The notes: generated by a model from the letters alone, not told the origin. 64,000 nucleotides of DNA from Flavobacterium sp. ALD4 (GCF_002836475.1 NZ_PJBJ01000030.1:310001-374000); one strand, 5' to 3'. Numbered from the stretch's first letter, positions 26,606 to 36,568 are shown. Program-made: numbers and translations.

Positions 26606-27961
26606 ATGTTAAATATATCAGACCACAATAAACATATTGACTCCCACCTTGACCGTTTCAAAACAGTTAAAGGACTCGAAACAAGGCCACACTATAAAAT
26701 TTTAAATCGACTTATAACGCTTGTTGCAATATTAGCGTTCTTTACTTTATTCCTGCCTTGGACCCAAAATATATCTGGCAAAGGAGCTGTAACTACTTTA
26801 AAACCAAGTCAAAGACCACAATCTATCCAAAGTGTCATCTCAGGTCGAATTGAAAAATGGTATGTTCAAGAAGGAGATTTTGTAAAAAAAGGGGATACCA
26901 TCCTTTTTATCTCTGAAATAAAAGAGGATTATATGGACCCTAACTTAGTAGAAAATACTATGAATCAATTGAATGCTAAAAGTCAAGCTCTAAATTCCTA
27001 CAGTTCAAAATACGGAGCCTTAGCTAATCAAATTGTATCGATTCAAAGCGAAAAAAATCTGAAGTTAGAGCAAGCTAAAAATAAGCTAAAGCAAGCTAAT
27101 TTTAAAATTACGAGTGATTCGATTGATTTGGTTGCCGTGAAAACCCAACTTAAAATAGCCAATACTCAGTTCAATCGAGTTGTACAACTGAACAATGAAG
27201 GTTTAAAAGCAATGACTGACGTAGAAGATAAACGTTTAAAACAGCAAGAAGTAGAGGCTAAAATAATCACTCAAGAAAACAAATTATTAATTACTCAAAA
27301 TGAATTACTAAATGCAAAGGTAGAACTTAATCGAATTACGGCGGAATACAATGAAAAAATCGCAAAAGCAGAAAGCGACCAATTTACCGCATTGAGCAAC
27401 CAATATGACACTGAAGCGCAAGTAAACAAGCTTAAGAATCAATATGCTAATTACAGCATTCGTAATGACTTATATTATATCAGAGCAGCTCAAAATGGAT
27501 ATATTAACCGTGCTTTACAAGCTGGAATTGGTGAAACTATTAAAGAAGGAACACCAATCGCTACTGTAATGCCTTCAGAGTACGATATTGCCGTAGAAAC
27601 CTATGTCAACCCATTAGATTTGCCTTTGATTTCTAAGGGTGCTAAAATAAGAATATGGTTTGATGGTTGGCCTACTATTGTATTTTCAGGTTGGCCAGAT
27701 ATGTCGTATGGAACATTTGGAGGCAGAATTATTGCAGTTGAAAAATTCATCAGTGATAATGGAAAATTCAGAGTGCTGATTGCCCCTGACCCTAATGAAG
27801 ATCCTTGGCCGAAACAATTAAGTATTGGATCTGGAGCACAAACAATTGCTTTACTAAACAACGTACCTGTTTGGTTTGAAATATGGCGTACACTTAACGG
27901 GTTCCCACCAGATTATTATGAAATGAATCAAAAAGGCGGAAAAACTAAAGAAAAAAAATAA
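26606..27961 (+). CDS. HlyD-family membrane fusion (periplasmic adaptor) protein
   Basis: The 451-residue protein has a short cytoplasmic N-terminus, one membrane anchor (about 35-52: LITLVAILAFFTLFLPW) and a biotinyl-lipoyl-like half motif (SVISGRIEKWYVQEGDFVKKGDTI). A long coiled-coil follows (about 100-275, LKQANFKI..., KLLITQNELLNAK), then the second lipoyl half (AAQNGYINRALQAGIGETIKEG) and a beta-barrel domain. It would bridge the ABC exporter and the TolC-type channel. Its stop overlaps the tolC-like ATG (TAATG at 27959-27963). Confidence 0.92.
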   Translation: MLNISDHNKHIDSHLDRFKTVKGLETRPHYKILNRLITLVAILAFFTLFLPWTQNISGKGAVTTLKPSQRPQSIQSVISGRIEKWYVQEGDFVKKGDTILFISEIKEDYMDPNLVENTMNQLNAKSQALNSYSSKYGALANQIVSIQSEKNLKLEQAKNKLKQANFKITSDSIDLVAVKTQLKIANTQFNRVVQLNNEGLKAMTDVEDKRLKQQEVEAKIITQENKLLITQNELLNAKVELNRITAEYNEKIAKAESDQFTALSNQYDTEAQVNKLKNQYANYSIRNDLYYIRAAQNGYINRALQAGIGETIKEGTPIATVMPSEYDIAVETYVNPLDLPLISKGAKIRIWFDGWPTIVFSGWPDMSYGTFGGRIIAVEKFISDNGKFRVLIAPDPNEDPWPKQLSIGSGAQTIALLNNVPVWFEIWRTLNGFPPDYYEMNQKGGKTKEKK

Positions 27962-29370
27962 TGAGATATTCTATTTTATTTTTGCTGCTTTTCGGTTTGA
28001 ATCTTCAAGCTCAAAATAGAGTAAGTGAAACGATATTACCTCAAAAACTGGAATTTACATTCAACGAATATTTGGGATATGTCAAAAAATTTCATCCACT
28101 GGTTAAAACAGCTAATTTAGAAATCAATAAAGCGCAGGCGAGTTTAATGGCTGCGAGAGGCGCTTTCGATCCTAAAATTGAGGTTGACTTTGATAACAAG
28201 CAATTCAAGGACACCGAATATTATTCGATTTTAAATAGCAGTTTTAAAATCCCAACTTGGTATGGCATCGAAATCAAAGCTGGTTTTGATCAAAACGAAG
28301 GATATTATCTAAACCCTGAAAACACTGTGCCTAATCCCGGATTAACATCGTTGGGAATATCAGTTCCTTTAGGACAAGGTCTATTTATCAATCAGCGAAT
28401 GGCTGATCTGCGCAAGGCTAAGATGCAAATGCAATTAGGACAGGCCGAACGAAAACTGCAAGCAATTGCGGTCTTGTATGATGCATCTGTTGCTTATTTT
28501 AATTGGAAAAAAAATCATGAAGAGTTTCAAATGTATTCGCAATACAATACTAATGCGGAGACACGATACAAAGCAGTTCAGTCCCTAATTAAAGAAGGTG
28601 ATAAAAGAGCTATCGATAGTGTAGAAGCAGGAATTAGTTTCAGAAGTCGTCAGCTAAGCTTAGAAAATTCCAAACTGAAATTACTAAAAGCAAAACTAGA
28701 ATTATCTAATTTTTTATGGTTAGACAATTCGATTCCTATGGAACTCTCTGAAGCTCTCTTTCCAGAACTGCAAATTGAAAAGACAATTCAAGAAACCTTA
28801 AAAACAAATGACCTTTTAGCAGATAATTTCTCAATAGAAAATCATCCTAAAATTAGCGCATTGGAATCCAAAATTGATATGCTAGAGGTCGATAGAAAAC
28901 TAAAAGCGAATGCACTGTTGCCAAAAATTGATCTATCCTATTCCTATTTGTCAGAACCAAAGTACATAGACAGCTACAAATTTGAAAACTACAAAGTAGG
29001 AATTAATTTTTCCTATCCTATATTTCTAAGAAAAGAAAGAGGTGGTTTGAAATTAGCGCAGTATAAAATTCAAGAAACTACAAATAGCTTAAATCTAGAG
29101 CGTTTGCAACTTTCGAATAAAATAAAAGCGCAGAAAGAAGTAATCACTTCTCTAAACAAACAGCGCCTTATGGCAAGTGGCCTCGTGAACAACTACATAA
29201 CGATGTTAAAGTCAGAAGAGCGGTTGTTTACTTTTGGAGAAAGCTCCCTTTTTCTCATAAACAGCCGCGAAAGTAGTTTAATAACAGCCCAGTTGAATGC
29301 AATTGCCTTACGCAATGAGTTTTTTATATCGAACTCTGAATTATATAAAATTATGGCCAATCCTGATTAA
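27961..29370 (+). CDS. TolC-family outer-membrane efflux channel
   Basis: The 469-residue protein has a signal peptide (MRYSILFLLLFGLNLQAQ) and two repeats of the outer-membrane efflux helical-barrel type. Typical segments are LEINKAQASLMAARGAFDPKI near the start and SSLITAQLNAIALRNEFFI near the end. It forms the trimeric outer-membrane duct of the tripartite exporter encoded with the two preceding genes. It is last in the operon; map follows from its own promoter 15 bases later. Confidence 0.92.
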   Translation: MRYSILFLLLFGLNLQAQNRVSETILPQKLEFTFNEYLGYVKKFHPLVKTANLEINKAQASLMAARGAFDPKIEVDFDNKQFKDTEYYSILNSSFKIPTWYGIEIKAGFDQNEGYYLNPENTVPNPGLTSLGISVPLGQGLFINQRMADLRKAKMQMQLGQAERKLQAIAVLYDASVAYFNWKKNHEEFQMYSQYNTNAETRYKAVQSLIKEGDKRAIDSVEAGISFRSRQLSLENSKLKLLKAKLELSNFLWLDNSIPMELSEALFPELQIEKTIQETLKTNDLLADNFSIENHPKISALESKIDMLEVDRKLKANALLPKIDLSYSYLSEPKYIDSYKFENYKVGINFSYPIFLRKERGGLKLAQYKIQETTNSLNLERLQLSNKIKAQKEVITSLNKQRLMASGLVNNYITMLKSEERLFTFGESSLFLINSRESSLITAQLNAIALRNEFFISNSELYKIMANPD

Positions 29371-29384
29371 TAATTTTAAAATCG

Positions 29385-29392
29385 TACTTTTG
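29385..29392 (+). promoter_or_regulatory. -7 promoter box of map
   Basis: TACTTTTG 19 bases upstream of the map ATG fits TAnnTTTG. It suggests map is not only transcribed from the export operon. Confidence 0.55.
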
Positions 29393-29411
29393 CAAACTGA
29401 AAATAACATAT

Positions 29412-30230
29412 ATGATTATAGTTAAATCCCGTGAAGAAATAGAATTAATGCGCGAAAGTGCTTTAATAGTATCGAAAACATTAGGAATGATTGCTTCTGA
29501 AATTAAAGAAGGAGTTACTACATTACATTTAGATAAATTAGCTGAAGAATTCATTCGTGACCATGGTGCGGTACCAAGCTTCTTAGGCTTATACGGTTTC
29601 CCAAACTCATTATGTATGAGTCCCAATGCGCAAGTAGTGCACGGAATTCCAAATAACACCCCTCTTAAAAGTGGAGATGTCATATCAGTAGATTGTGGGG
29701 CTTACAAAAACGGATACCATGGAGATCATGCCTATTCATTTGAAATTGGTGAAGTTGATCCTGAAACTAAAAAATTATTGCAAATTACCAAAGAGTCGTT
29801 GTACGTAGGTATCCGTGAATTTAAAGCTGGAAATCGTGTAGAAGATGTTGGTAATGCCATTCAAAAATATACTGAAGCGCATGGATACGGAGTCGTACGT
29901 GAATTAGTAGGACATGGACTTGGACAAAAAATGCACGAAGACCCAGAAATGCCTAATTATGGAAAACGGGGACGTGGAAAACTTTTTATTGAAGGTATGG
30001 TAGTTGCAATTGAGCCTATGATTAACCGAGGAACTAAAAATATTAAACAGCACAAAGACGGCTGGACAATAACTACAGCTGACAGTCAACCAAGTGCTCA
30101 TTTTGAACACGACGTAGCTCTTATCGACGGTAAACCGGAAATATTATCAACATTTGCTTATGTATATCAAGCCTTAGGAATTGTGAGTACTGAAGAGGAT
30201 GAGTTTAGAAAAACACCTTTAGTATTGTAA
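29412..30230 (+). CDS. map: Type I methionine aminopeptidase
   Basis: The 272-residue enzyme has all five metal ligands of the pita-bread fold: Asp in VDCGAY, Asp in GYHGDHAY, His in VGHGLGQ, Glu in VAIEPM and Glu in SAHFEHDVAL. It removes the initiator Met from nascent proteins. There is no N-terminal extension. The TAATG overlap at 30228-30232 couples it to the following methyltransferase. Confidence 0.96.
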   Translation: MIIVKSREEIELMRESALIVSKTLGMIASEIKEGVTTLHLDKLAEEFIRDHGAVPSFLGLYGFPNSLCMSPNAQVVHGIPNNTPLKSGDVISVDCGAYKNGYHGDHAYSFEIGEVDPETKKLLQITKESLYVGIREFKAGNRVEDVGNAIQKYTEAHGYGVVRELVGHGLGQKMHEDPEMPNYGKRGRGKLFIEGMVVAIEPMINRGTKNIKQHKDGWTITTADSQPSAHFEHDVALIDGKPEILSTFAYVYQALGIVSTEEDEFRKTPLVL

Positions 30231-31000
30231 TGAAAAAACTATTCAAACTTATACTTAACACCATCCCCCGCCCATTACTTATTCGTTTAAGTTATGTAGC
30301 CAGACCTATTTTAGCTTTAGCTTTGAAAGGAGATAAATTTACCGATCCTATAGACGGAAAAAGTTTTAAATCGTTCTTGCCTTATGGCTACGGAACGCAA
30401 AGAAACAATGTCCTTTCACCAAGCACACTTTCTTTAGAAAGACACCGCTTGCTTTGGCTATTTCTAAATGAAGAATCTGATTTTTTTACATCCACTGCAA
30501 AAAAGAAAGTACTTCACTTTGCCCCTGAACAAGCCTTCTATAAGTTGTTTCGTAACCAGGAAAATCTGGATTACACAACTACGGATTTATTCTCCCCTTT
30601 GGCAGATGTAAAAGCAGACATCTGCGATTTGCCATTTGAAGACAATCAATATGACGTCATTTTGTGTAATCATGTTTTAGAGCACATTCCAGCTGACACT
30701 AAAGCAATGCAAGAACTATATCGTGTTTTGAAACCTGGCGGAATGGCCATTTTACAAATCCCACAAGATCTATCAAGAGCAACCACTTTTTCTGACGACA
30801 CTATTACAGACCAGAAAGAGCGCGCTACCATATTTGGACAGTATGACCATGTTCGCATTTATGGCCGTGATTATTTTGATAAATTAAGAAGTATCGGTTT
30901 TAAAGTAATCGAAGAAAATTACACTAATAAGATTGCTCCGGAATTGGTAGAGAAGTATTGTTTGGCAAAAGGTGAAATCATCCCCGTTTGTTTTAAATAG
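30230..31000 (+). CDS. Class I SAM-dependent methyltransferase
   Basis: The 256-residue protein has a Methyltransf_11-type core (about 95-200): the degenerate SAM loop VLHFAPEQAFYKLF, then DYTTTDLFSPLADVKADICD, CNHVLEHIP and ELYRVLKPGG. The glycine-rich loop is unusual, as in a Bacteroidota subfamily acting on unknown substrates. The N-terminal 60 residues are basic and hydrophobic. It overlaps map by one base and is probably co-transcribed with it. Substrate unknown. Confidence 0.85.
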   Translation: MKKLFKLILNTIPRPLLIRLSYVARPILALALKGDKFTDPIDGKSFKSFLPYGYGTQRNNVLSPSTLSLERHRLLWLFLNEESDFFTSTAKKKVLHFAPEQAFYKLFRNQENLDYTTTDLFSPLADVKADICDLPFEDNQYDVILCNHVLEHIPADTKAMQELYRVLKPGGMAILQIPQDLSRATTFSDDTITDQKERATIFGQYDHVRIYGRDYFDKLRSIGFKVIEENYTNKIAPELVEKYCLAKGEIIPVCFK

Positions 31001-31068
31001 GACAAATAATTGGCATAATAATGGTATTGCATAATTCGTTACATTTACACTTCAGTAATTTAACACTT

Positions 31069-32325
31069 ATGCTTAATTCCTTTTTTCGAAACATAATACT
31101 GCTACTCATCATGACTTCAGCTACTGCACAAGTAGAAACTGAAATAGCACCCCCATTTAATATAAAGACCGTTTCGTTTATTCAGAACAATCAAAATGTG
31201 GTTCCGATATTCACCCTACGCAGTGGATTCCAGTTACAATTTGATGATCTCTATGGAAATGAAGCGGATTACTATTATGAAATCATTCATTGCGACTATA
31301 ACTGGAAACCATCTGAAATTCCGAAAAATGAATATCTACAGGGTTTTGACAACCAAAGAATTCAGAATTATACCAACTCATTTAACACGTTACAGCTTTA
31401 CTCTCATTATACATTATCGATTCCCAACCAGTTTACACAGCAGTTGCGTATCAGCGGGAATTATATACTGAAAGTCTTAAATAATAATAAAGAGGTTGTA
31501 TTTACACGAAAATTCATTTTGTATGAAGATTTGGTAACGGTTCCCATTCAGGTAAAACGAGCTAGAACAGTGAGCAATGTCGAATACAAGCACAACCTGG
31601 ATTTTTCAATAAAATCGAACACCATCATTTTTCAAAATCCTTTAAAAAATGTAAAAGTGGTAGTGTTACAAAATGGAAAGTTCAATAGCGCAATAATAAA
31701 TGTCACCCCCCAATACACCATTGGTAATGATTTAATCTACAAATACGATACTGAAACCCAATACTGGGCCGGAAACGAGTTTTTGTATTTTGAAAACAAA
31801 GATGTCCGAGCAGCAAATAATAACATCTCACGTGTTGACGCCAGTACAGAAATCTATAATTCGTATTTATACACGAATAACGCACGTGCAAATTTCCCCT
31901 ATTCTGTTTACGAAGATGTTAACGGTAATTTCGTAGTTCGCAATCTAAATGCTGCAGATAGCGCCATCGAAGCTGATTATGCTTGGGTTTATTTTAGCCT
32001 ATCCGCTCCTACTTTTAATAACGATCACGAAATCTACATCAACGGCATGTTTAATAACTACAGTCTGACTCCCGAATTCAAGATGGATTACAATCCAAAA
32101 AAAGGGATTTATGAAAAAGCCCTTTTGATAAAACAAGGATTTACAAATTTTGAATATGTCGTTTCTGACAACAAGGGCGTTATCGACAATGAGAATGCCA
32201 TTGATGGAAATTTTTATCAAACGGAAAATGATTATTCCATTCTCGTCTATTACCGCGCAAACACGGATCGTTATGACCGTGTGGTTGGCAAAGGAAATGC
32301 TAACTCCTTAAATATCATAAATTAA
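31069..32325 (+). CDS. DUF5103 protein, candidate type IX secretion system plug protein
   Basis: The 418-residue protein starts at ATG 31069 with a signal peptide (LNSFFRNIILLLIMTSATAQ); an ATG at 31021 would place 16 extra residues before it. The rest is a beta-rich DUF5103 domain (YYYEIIHCDYNWKPSEIP, FDNQRIQNYTNSFNT, and near the end SILVYYRANTDRYDRVVG). In Flavobacterium johnsoniae a DUF5103 protein was found as the plug that closes the free SprA translocon of the T9SS; by family I infer the same periplasmic or outer-membrane role here. A T9SS client is encoded at 53132-55570. Confidence 0.85.
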   Translation: MLNSFFRNIILLLIMTSATAQVETEIAPPFNIKTVSFIQNNQNVVPIFTLRSGFQLQFDDLYGNEADYYYEIIHCDYNWKPSEIPKNEYLQGFDNQRIQNYTNSFNTLQLYSHYTLSIPNQFTQQLRISGNYILKVLNNNKEVVFTRKFILYEDLVTVPIQVKRARTVSNVEYKHNLDFSIKSNTIIFQNPLKNVKVVVLQNGKFNSAIINVTPQYTIGNDLIYKYDTETQYWAGNEFLYFENKDVRAANNNISRVDASTEIYNSYLYTNNARANFPYSVYEDVNGNFVVRNLNAADSAIEADYAWVYFSLSAPTFNNDHEIYINGMFNNYSLTPEFKMDYNPKKGIYEKALLIKQGFTNFEYVVSDNKGVIDNENAIDGNFYQTENDYSILVYYRANTDRYDRVVGKGNANSLNIIN

Positions 32326-32403
32326 AAAAAATATAAAAACCACAATACAAAATCAAAATTTTGTAATTTTACTCTCTAATAGGAACTTAATTATTCTTTC
32401 ACA

Positions 32404-32790
32404 ATGGTATCTCAAATAACAAGAGGCATAAAAATTTCGGTATTGACTAGTTTCGAAGGCACGTACTTCAAGAACTATAAAATTCACTTTGCCTTTAGTT
32501 ACCAAGTAACAATAGAGAACCACAGCAAGGATTCAGTCCAACTGATTTCTCGTCATTGGGAAATTTACGATTCTTTAAACAACATTGAAATTGTTGACGG
32601 TGAAGGGGTTATTGGAAAAAAACCGGTTCTAAAACCAGGCGAGCTTCATACTTACAGTTCTGGATGTTTATTATCCTCTCCATACGGTGCCATGAAAGGT
32701 TATTTCAATATGATTAACTTTACGAGTACAAAAAATTTTAAAGTTTCTATACCCACATTTGAATTATGTGCTCCCTTTGCATTGAATTAA
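32404..32790 (+). CDS. apaG: ApaG-family protein
   Basis: The 128-residue protein is a single ApaG/FBXO3-like beta-sandwich of typical length, with HFAFSYQVTIENHS, QLISRHWEIYDS and the conserved GEGVIGKKPVLKPGE then YSSGCLLSSPYGAMKGYF. The family is linked to Co/Mg resistance by genetics in enterobacteria, but its biochemical role remains unclear. It is transcribed with or just ahead of pruA. Confidence 0.92.
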   Translation: MVSQITRGIKISVLTSFEGTYFKNYKIHFAFSYQVTIENHSKDSVQLISRHWEIYDSLNNIEIVDGEGVIGKKPVLKPGELHTYSSGCLLSSPYGAMKGYFNMINFTSTKNFKVSIPTFELCAPFALN

Positions 32791-32876
32791 TCCCTACTCC
32801 TCTCAAGATATTTCTTATTCTTATTGTTTATTTATCCTATTTTTAAATTATCCTTTGTACTTTTGTTGTGAAGTAA

Positions 32877-32907
32877 ATTATTCGTAATATTTCGAATAAT
32901 ATATTTG
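32877..32907 (+). promoter_or_regulatory. pruA promoter with overlapping inverted repeat (candidate operator)
   Basis: TATATTTG at 32900-32907 matches the -7 consensus, 52 bases upstream of pruA. An inverted repeat ATTATTCG (32877-32884) / CGAATAAT (32893-32900) with an 8-base spacer ends on the first base of this box, a position suited to a repressor. Confidence 0.45.
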
Positions 32908-32959
32908 TTCGAATGTCTAATCTTATCTGTAAACCAACAGATTAACAAATTATAATATC

Positions 32960-34588
32960 ATGCTAAAAGGATTTTTTCACGTACCAAAAGCGGTAAACGA
33001 ACCAGTAAAAGGGTATGCACCAAATTCACCTGAAAAAGCAGCCGTTCAAGCAGCTTACACTAAAATGTGGAATTCTAAAATTGACGTACCGTTATATATC
33101 GGAAGCGAAGAAATTAGAACTGGAAACACAAAAAACATGTCGGCACCACACGACCATAAACATATTGTTGGAACCTACCATCTTGCTGAAAAATCTCATA
33201 TTGAGAAAGCCATTGTAAATGCATTAGAATCAAGAACAGCTTGGGCTAACATGGCGTGGGAACAACGTGCAGCTATTTTTCTTAAAGCAGCTGAATTGAT
33301 CGCAGGACCATATAGAGCCAGAATTAATGCCGCAACAATGATTGGGCAGTCTAAAAATGTTCATCAGGCAGAAATTGATGCTTCATGTGAGCTTATTGAC
33401 TTTTTACGTTTCAACGTAGAATTCATGACTCAAATATACGGAGACCAACCAACATCTACTTCAGATATGTGGAACCGTTTAGAGTACAGACCTCTTGAAG
33501 GATTTGTATATGCGATCACTCCATTTAACTTTACAGCAATTGCTGCTAATCTTCCTGCAAGTGCAGCAATGATGGGTAACGTTGTCGTTTGGAAACCAAG
33601 TGATAGCCAAGTATTCTCGGCACAAATCATTATTGAAGTATTCAAAGAAGCGGGAGTTCCTGATGGAGTTATCAATGTTGTTTTTGGAGATGCACAAATG
33701 ATTACAGATACAGTTCTTGCAAGTCGTGATTTTGCAGGATTGCATTTCACCGGTTCAACTCACGTATTTAAAGATATCTGGGCTAAAATTGGAACTAATA
33801 TTCACCACTATAAAACGTACCCAAGAATCGTAGGGGAAACTGGAGGAAAAGATTTTATTATCGCTCACTCAAGTGCTAATCCAAAACAAGTTTCTACGGG
33901 AATTGTGCGTGGAGCTTTCGAATTTCAAGGTCAAAAATGTTCAGCAGCTTCTAGAGCTTATGTTCCACAAAGCATGTGGCCAGCAGTGAAAGAACAAATT
34001 ATCACTGATGTAAAATCAATGAAAATGGGTTCGCCAGAAGATTTCAGTAATTTCGTTACTGCAGTTATACACGAAGGTTCATTTGACAAATTGGCTAGTT
34101 TTATTGACCAAGCTAAAAAAGATACTGACGCTGAGATTATTGTTGGTGGAAACTACGACAAATCAGTGGGATACTTTATTGAGCCAACAGTTATCGTAAC
34201 AACAAACCCTCATTACTCTACAATGGCAACTGAACTGTTCGGACCAGTAATGACGATTTTCGTTTACGAAGATGCTAAATGGGAAGAAACATTAGAATTA
34301 GTAGATACTACATCAGAATATGCATTAACAGGAGCTGTTTTCAGTCAAGATCGTTATGCAATTGAAGTAGCAACAGTAAAATTACAAAACGCAGCTGGTA
34401 ACTTCTATATCAACGATAAACCAACAGGTGCTGTTGTAGGACAACAACCATTTGGTGGAGCAAGAGCTTCAGGAACGAATGACAAAGCGGGCTCTCCATT
34501 GAACTTGTTGCGTTGGGCTTCTCCTAGAACAATCAAAGAAACTTTTGTTACTCCAACAGATTACAGATACCCGTTTTTGGGAGAATAA
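32960..34588 (+). CDS. pruA: L-glutamate gamma-semialdehyde (1-pyrroline-5-carboxylate) dehydrogenase
   Basis: The 542-residue aldehyde dehydrogenase is of the monofunctional P5C type found in eukaryotes and Bacteroidota. The NAD-binding pattern is FTGSTHVF, the general-base Glu is in VGETGGKDF and the catalytic Cys is in FQGQKCSAASRAY. It oxidises glutamate semialdehyde to glutamate, the second step of proline (and arginine-derived) catabolism. No proline dehydrogenase gene is next to it. The coding sequence uses favoured codons, suggesting good expression. A strong hairpin terminator follows. Confidence 0.96.
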   Translation: MLKGFFHVPKAVNEPVKGYAPNSPEKAAVQAAYTKMWNSKIDVPLYIGSEEIRTGNTKNMSAPHDHKHIVGTYHLAEKSHIEKAIVNALESRTAWANMAWEQRAAIFLKAAELIAGPYRARINAATMIGQSKNVHQAEIDASCELIDFLRFNVEFMTQIYGDQPTSTSDMWNRLEYRPLEGFVYAITPFNFTAIAANLPASAAMMGNVVVWKPSDSQVFSAQIIIEVFKEAGVPDGVINVVFGDAQMITDTVLASRDFAGLHFTGSTHVFKDIWAKIGTNIHHYKTYPRIVGETGGKDFIIAHSSANPKQVSTGIVRGAFEFQGQKCSAASRAYVPQSMWPAVKEQIITDVKSMKMGSPEDFSNFVTAVIHEGSFDKLASFIDQAKKDTDAEIIVGGNYDKSVGYFIEPTVIVTTNPHYSTMATELFGPVMTIFVYEDAKWEETLELVDTTSEYALTGAVFSQDRYAIEVATVKLQNAAGNFYINDKPTGAVVGQQPFGGARASGTNDKAGSPLNLLRWASPRTIKETFVTPTDYRYPFLGE

Positions 34589-34638
34589 ATCAATGCGAAC
34601 TTCTGAAGGACGAAAGTCTTAAAGAACTTTAGAAATAT

Positions 34639-34675
34639 AAAAAAGCCGAATCTAAATTTTAGATTCGGCTTTTTT
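34639..34675 (+). terminator. Terminator of pruA
   Basis: AAAAAGCCGAATCT / AGATTCGGCTTTTTT hairpin with a 7-base loop and a terminal T run. Confidence 0.85.
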
Positions 34676-34738
34676 AATTAAATTCTATATTTAGTCTTAC
34701 AGTCCGTTTTTAAAACTTTAACACATTCGACTAATTTA

Positions 34739-35368
34739 CTACACCGTATACTTCAACGGTACATGTACCACTTTCTTCGTCTCAAAAAATTCATCTTCGA
34801 AGAAATCGGATAAATCGTATTGTGTCGCTTTTGGGAAGTCTTTCAACTCTTCCGTTAAATCACCCCCTTTTAGATAGAGAATACCATTTCTCACTTCGTG
34901 CTTGCTTTTCTTTTTGATTTTATCTTTTATCCAAGACACAAAATCCGGCATATTAGTTACGGCACGACTCACGATAAAATCAAAATCACCTTTAACTAAT
35001 TCTGCTCTTAATTGCTCTGCCTTAACATTTTCAAGTCCTAATGCATCAACAACAGCCTGAACTACTTTGATTTTCTTCGCAATGATATCTATCAGATGAA
35101 AACGTGTTTCCGGGAAAAGAATCGCTAATGGAATTCCTGGAAATCCGCCACCAGTGCCCACGTCAAGAACATAAGTACCCGGTACAAAATCTATAACTTT
35201 AGCAATCCCCAAGGAATGCAAAATATGCTTTGTATATAAAGCATCAATATCTTTTCTCGAAATGACATTTATTTTTTCGTTCCAATCGTGGTATAAAAAG
35301 TCCAACTTTTCGAATTGCTCCTTTTGGATATCAGTTAAATTAGGGAAATGTTTCAAAATCTCGTCCAT
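34739..35368 (-). CDS. rsmG: 16S rRNA (guanine527-N7)-methyltransferase
   Basis: The 209-residue enzyme has the SAM loop YVLDVGTGGGFPGIPLAILFP, the early motif NVISRKDIDALYTKHILHSL and the later SRAVTNMPDFVSWI block, all diagnostic for RsmG/GidB. It methylates N7 of G527 in 16S rRNA; loss gives low-level streptomycin resistance in other bacteria. The start is supported by a TACTTTTG box at 35385-35392 (minus strand). It is divergent from the desaturase. Confidence 0.96.
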   Translation of the reverse strand: MDEILKHFPNLTDIQKEQFEKLDFLYHDWNEKINVISRKDIDALYTKHILHSLGIAKVIDFVPGTYVLDVGTGGGFPGIPLAILFPETRFHLIDIIAKKIKVVQAVVDALGLENVKAEQLRAELVKGDFDFIVSRAVTNMPDFVSWIKDKIKKKSKHEVRNGILYLKGGDLTEELKDFPKATQYDLSDFFEDEFFETKKVVHVPLKYTV

Positions 35369-35384
35369 CGTTCAATTTTTTTAA

Positions 35385-35457
35385 CAAAAGTACAGTTTTT
35401 AACTCTGAAAAAATTAACTCAATTTGGCATAGTTAAAATTTATAATAATTATCTTTA
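35385..35457. promoter_or_regulatory. Divergent promoters of rsmG and the desaturase
   Basis: On the minus strand TACTTTTG (35385-35392) lies 16 bases from the rsmG start. On the plus strand TTTG (35423-35426) and TATCTTTA (35450-35457) precede the desaturase ATG at 35477. The latter excludes an upstream in-frame start at 35348. Confidence 0.5.
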
Positions 35458-35476
35458 CAACTTATTACATTATTCT

Positions 35477-36568
35477 ATGATCAAAACAACTCCTACATTT
35501 GCAAAGCAAGATAAATTAAAGTTCTTTAGAACACTTAACTCACGGGTAAACAATTACTTCAAGGAAAATAACATCAAAAAAACGGGGAACTGGAAACTCC
35601 ATTTGAAAACTATTATTCTGATAACCATTTTTCTTGCGCCTTACTTTTTAATTCTAACTCTTGATATGCCTTTCTGGGCACACCTACTATTAACAATCGT
35701 TATGGGTATCGGTATGGCTGGAGTAGGGATGAATGTAATGCATGATGGAAATCATGGTTCGTATTCTAACAAAAACTGGGTTAATAAATTCATGGGCGGT
35801 ACCATTTACATTCTTGCGGGAAATGTACACAACTGGCAGGTACAACATAATGTATTGCACCACACGTACACCAATATCCCTGGCCATGATGAAGATCTGG
35901 ATGCTGGACGTATCATTCGATTTACCAAAGATGCAAAATGGCATTCTTTCCATCGTTTTCAACAATATTACTCTGTATTTTTATATGGTTTATTAACTTT
36001 CAATTGGGCAATAACTACTGATTTTAAGCAAATGAAAACCTACCTAAAAAGAAAATTATCCTACGGTGAAGCGAAGAGCCCAAAAACACTTTGGACGACT
36101 TTGATAATCACTAAAGTCATTTACGTTTCCATTTGGATCGTATTACCAATAGTTATCGGTATCGCTTGGTGGAAAGTATTGATTGGTTTCTTTATCATGC
36201 ACTACACTGCAGGATTGATTCTGAGCATTGTATTCCAATTAGCTCACGTTGTGGAAGAAACAGAAAACCCTTCTCCAAACGAATTAGGAGAAATGGGCAA
36301 CACCTGGGCAATTCACCAACTATTTACCACAACTAATTTTGCTCCAAAAAACAAAATAGTAAACTGGTACACCGGTGGTCTGAATCACCAAATTGAACAT
36401 CATATTTTTCCAAATATCAGCCACATTCATTATGGTAATATTGCGAAAATCGTTAAGGAAACTGCAGCAGAATGTAATTTACCTTATTACGAATACAAAA
36501 CAATGCGAAGTGCAGTTATTGCTCACTTTAAACATTTGAAAGAGTTAGGAATGAAACCGGCAATGTAG
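35477..36568 (+). CDS. Membrane fatty acid (acyl) desaturase
   Basis: The 363-residue integral membrane protein has the three His boxes of di-iron acyl desaturases: HDGNH, HNVLHH and QIEHH, with long hydrophobic segments between them. The third box of the Q-x-x-H-H form resembles the front-end/acyl-lipid desaturase group. It introduces a double bond into membrane lipid acyl chains. It is not fused to cytochrome b5. Start chosen at ATG 35477 because the promoter-like box lies just upstream. Its regulation, for example by cold, cannot be seen. Confidence 0.92.
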   Translation: MIKTTPTFAKQDKLKFFRTLNSRVNNYFKENNIKKTGNWKLHLKTIILITIFLAPYFLILTLDMPFWAHLLLTIVMGIGMAGVGMNVMHDGNHGSYSNKNWVNKFMGGTIYILAGNVHNWQVQHNVLHHTYTNIPGHDEDLDAGRIIRFTKDAKWHSFHRFQQYYSVFLYGLLTFNWAITTDFKQMKTYLKRKLSYGEAKSPKTLWTTLIITKVIYVSIWIVLPIVIGIAWWKVLIGFFIMHYTAGLILSIVFQLAHVVEETENPSPNELGEMGNTWAIHQLFTTTNFAPKNKIVNWYTGGLNHQIEHHIFPNISHIHYGNIAKIVKETAAECNLPYYEYKTMRSAVIAHFKHLKELGMKPAM

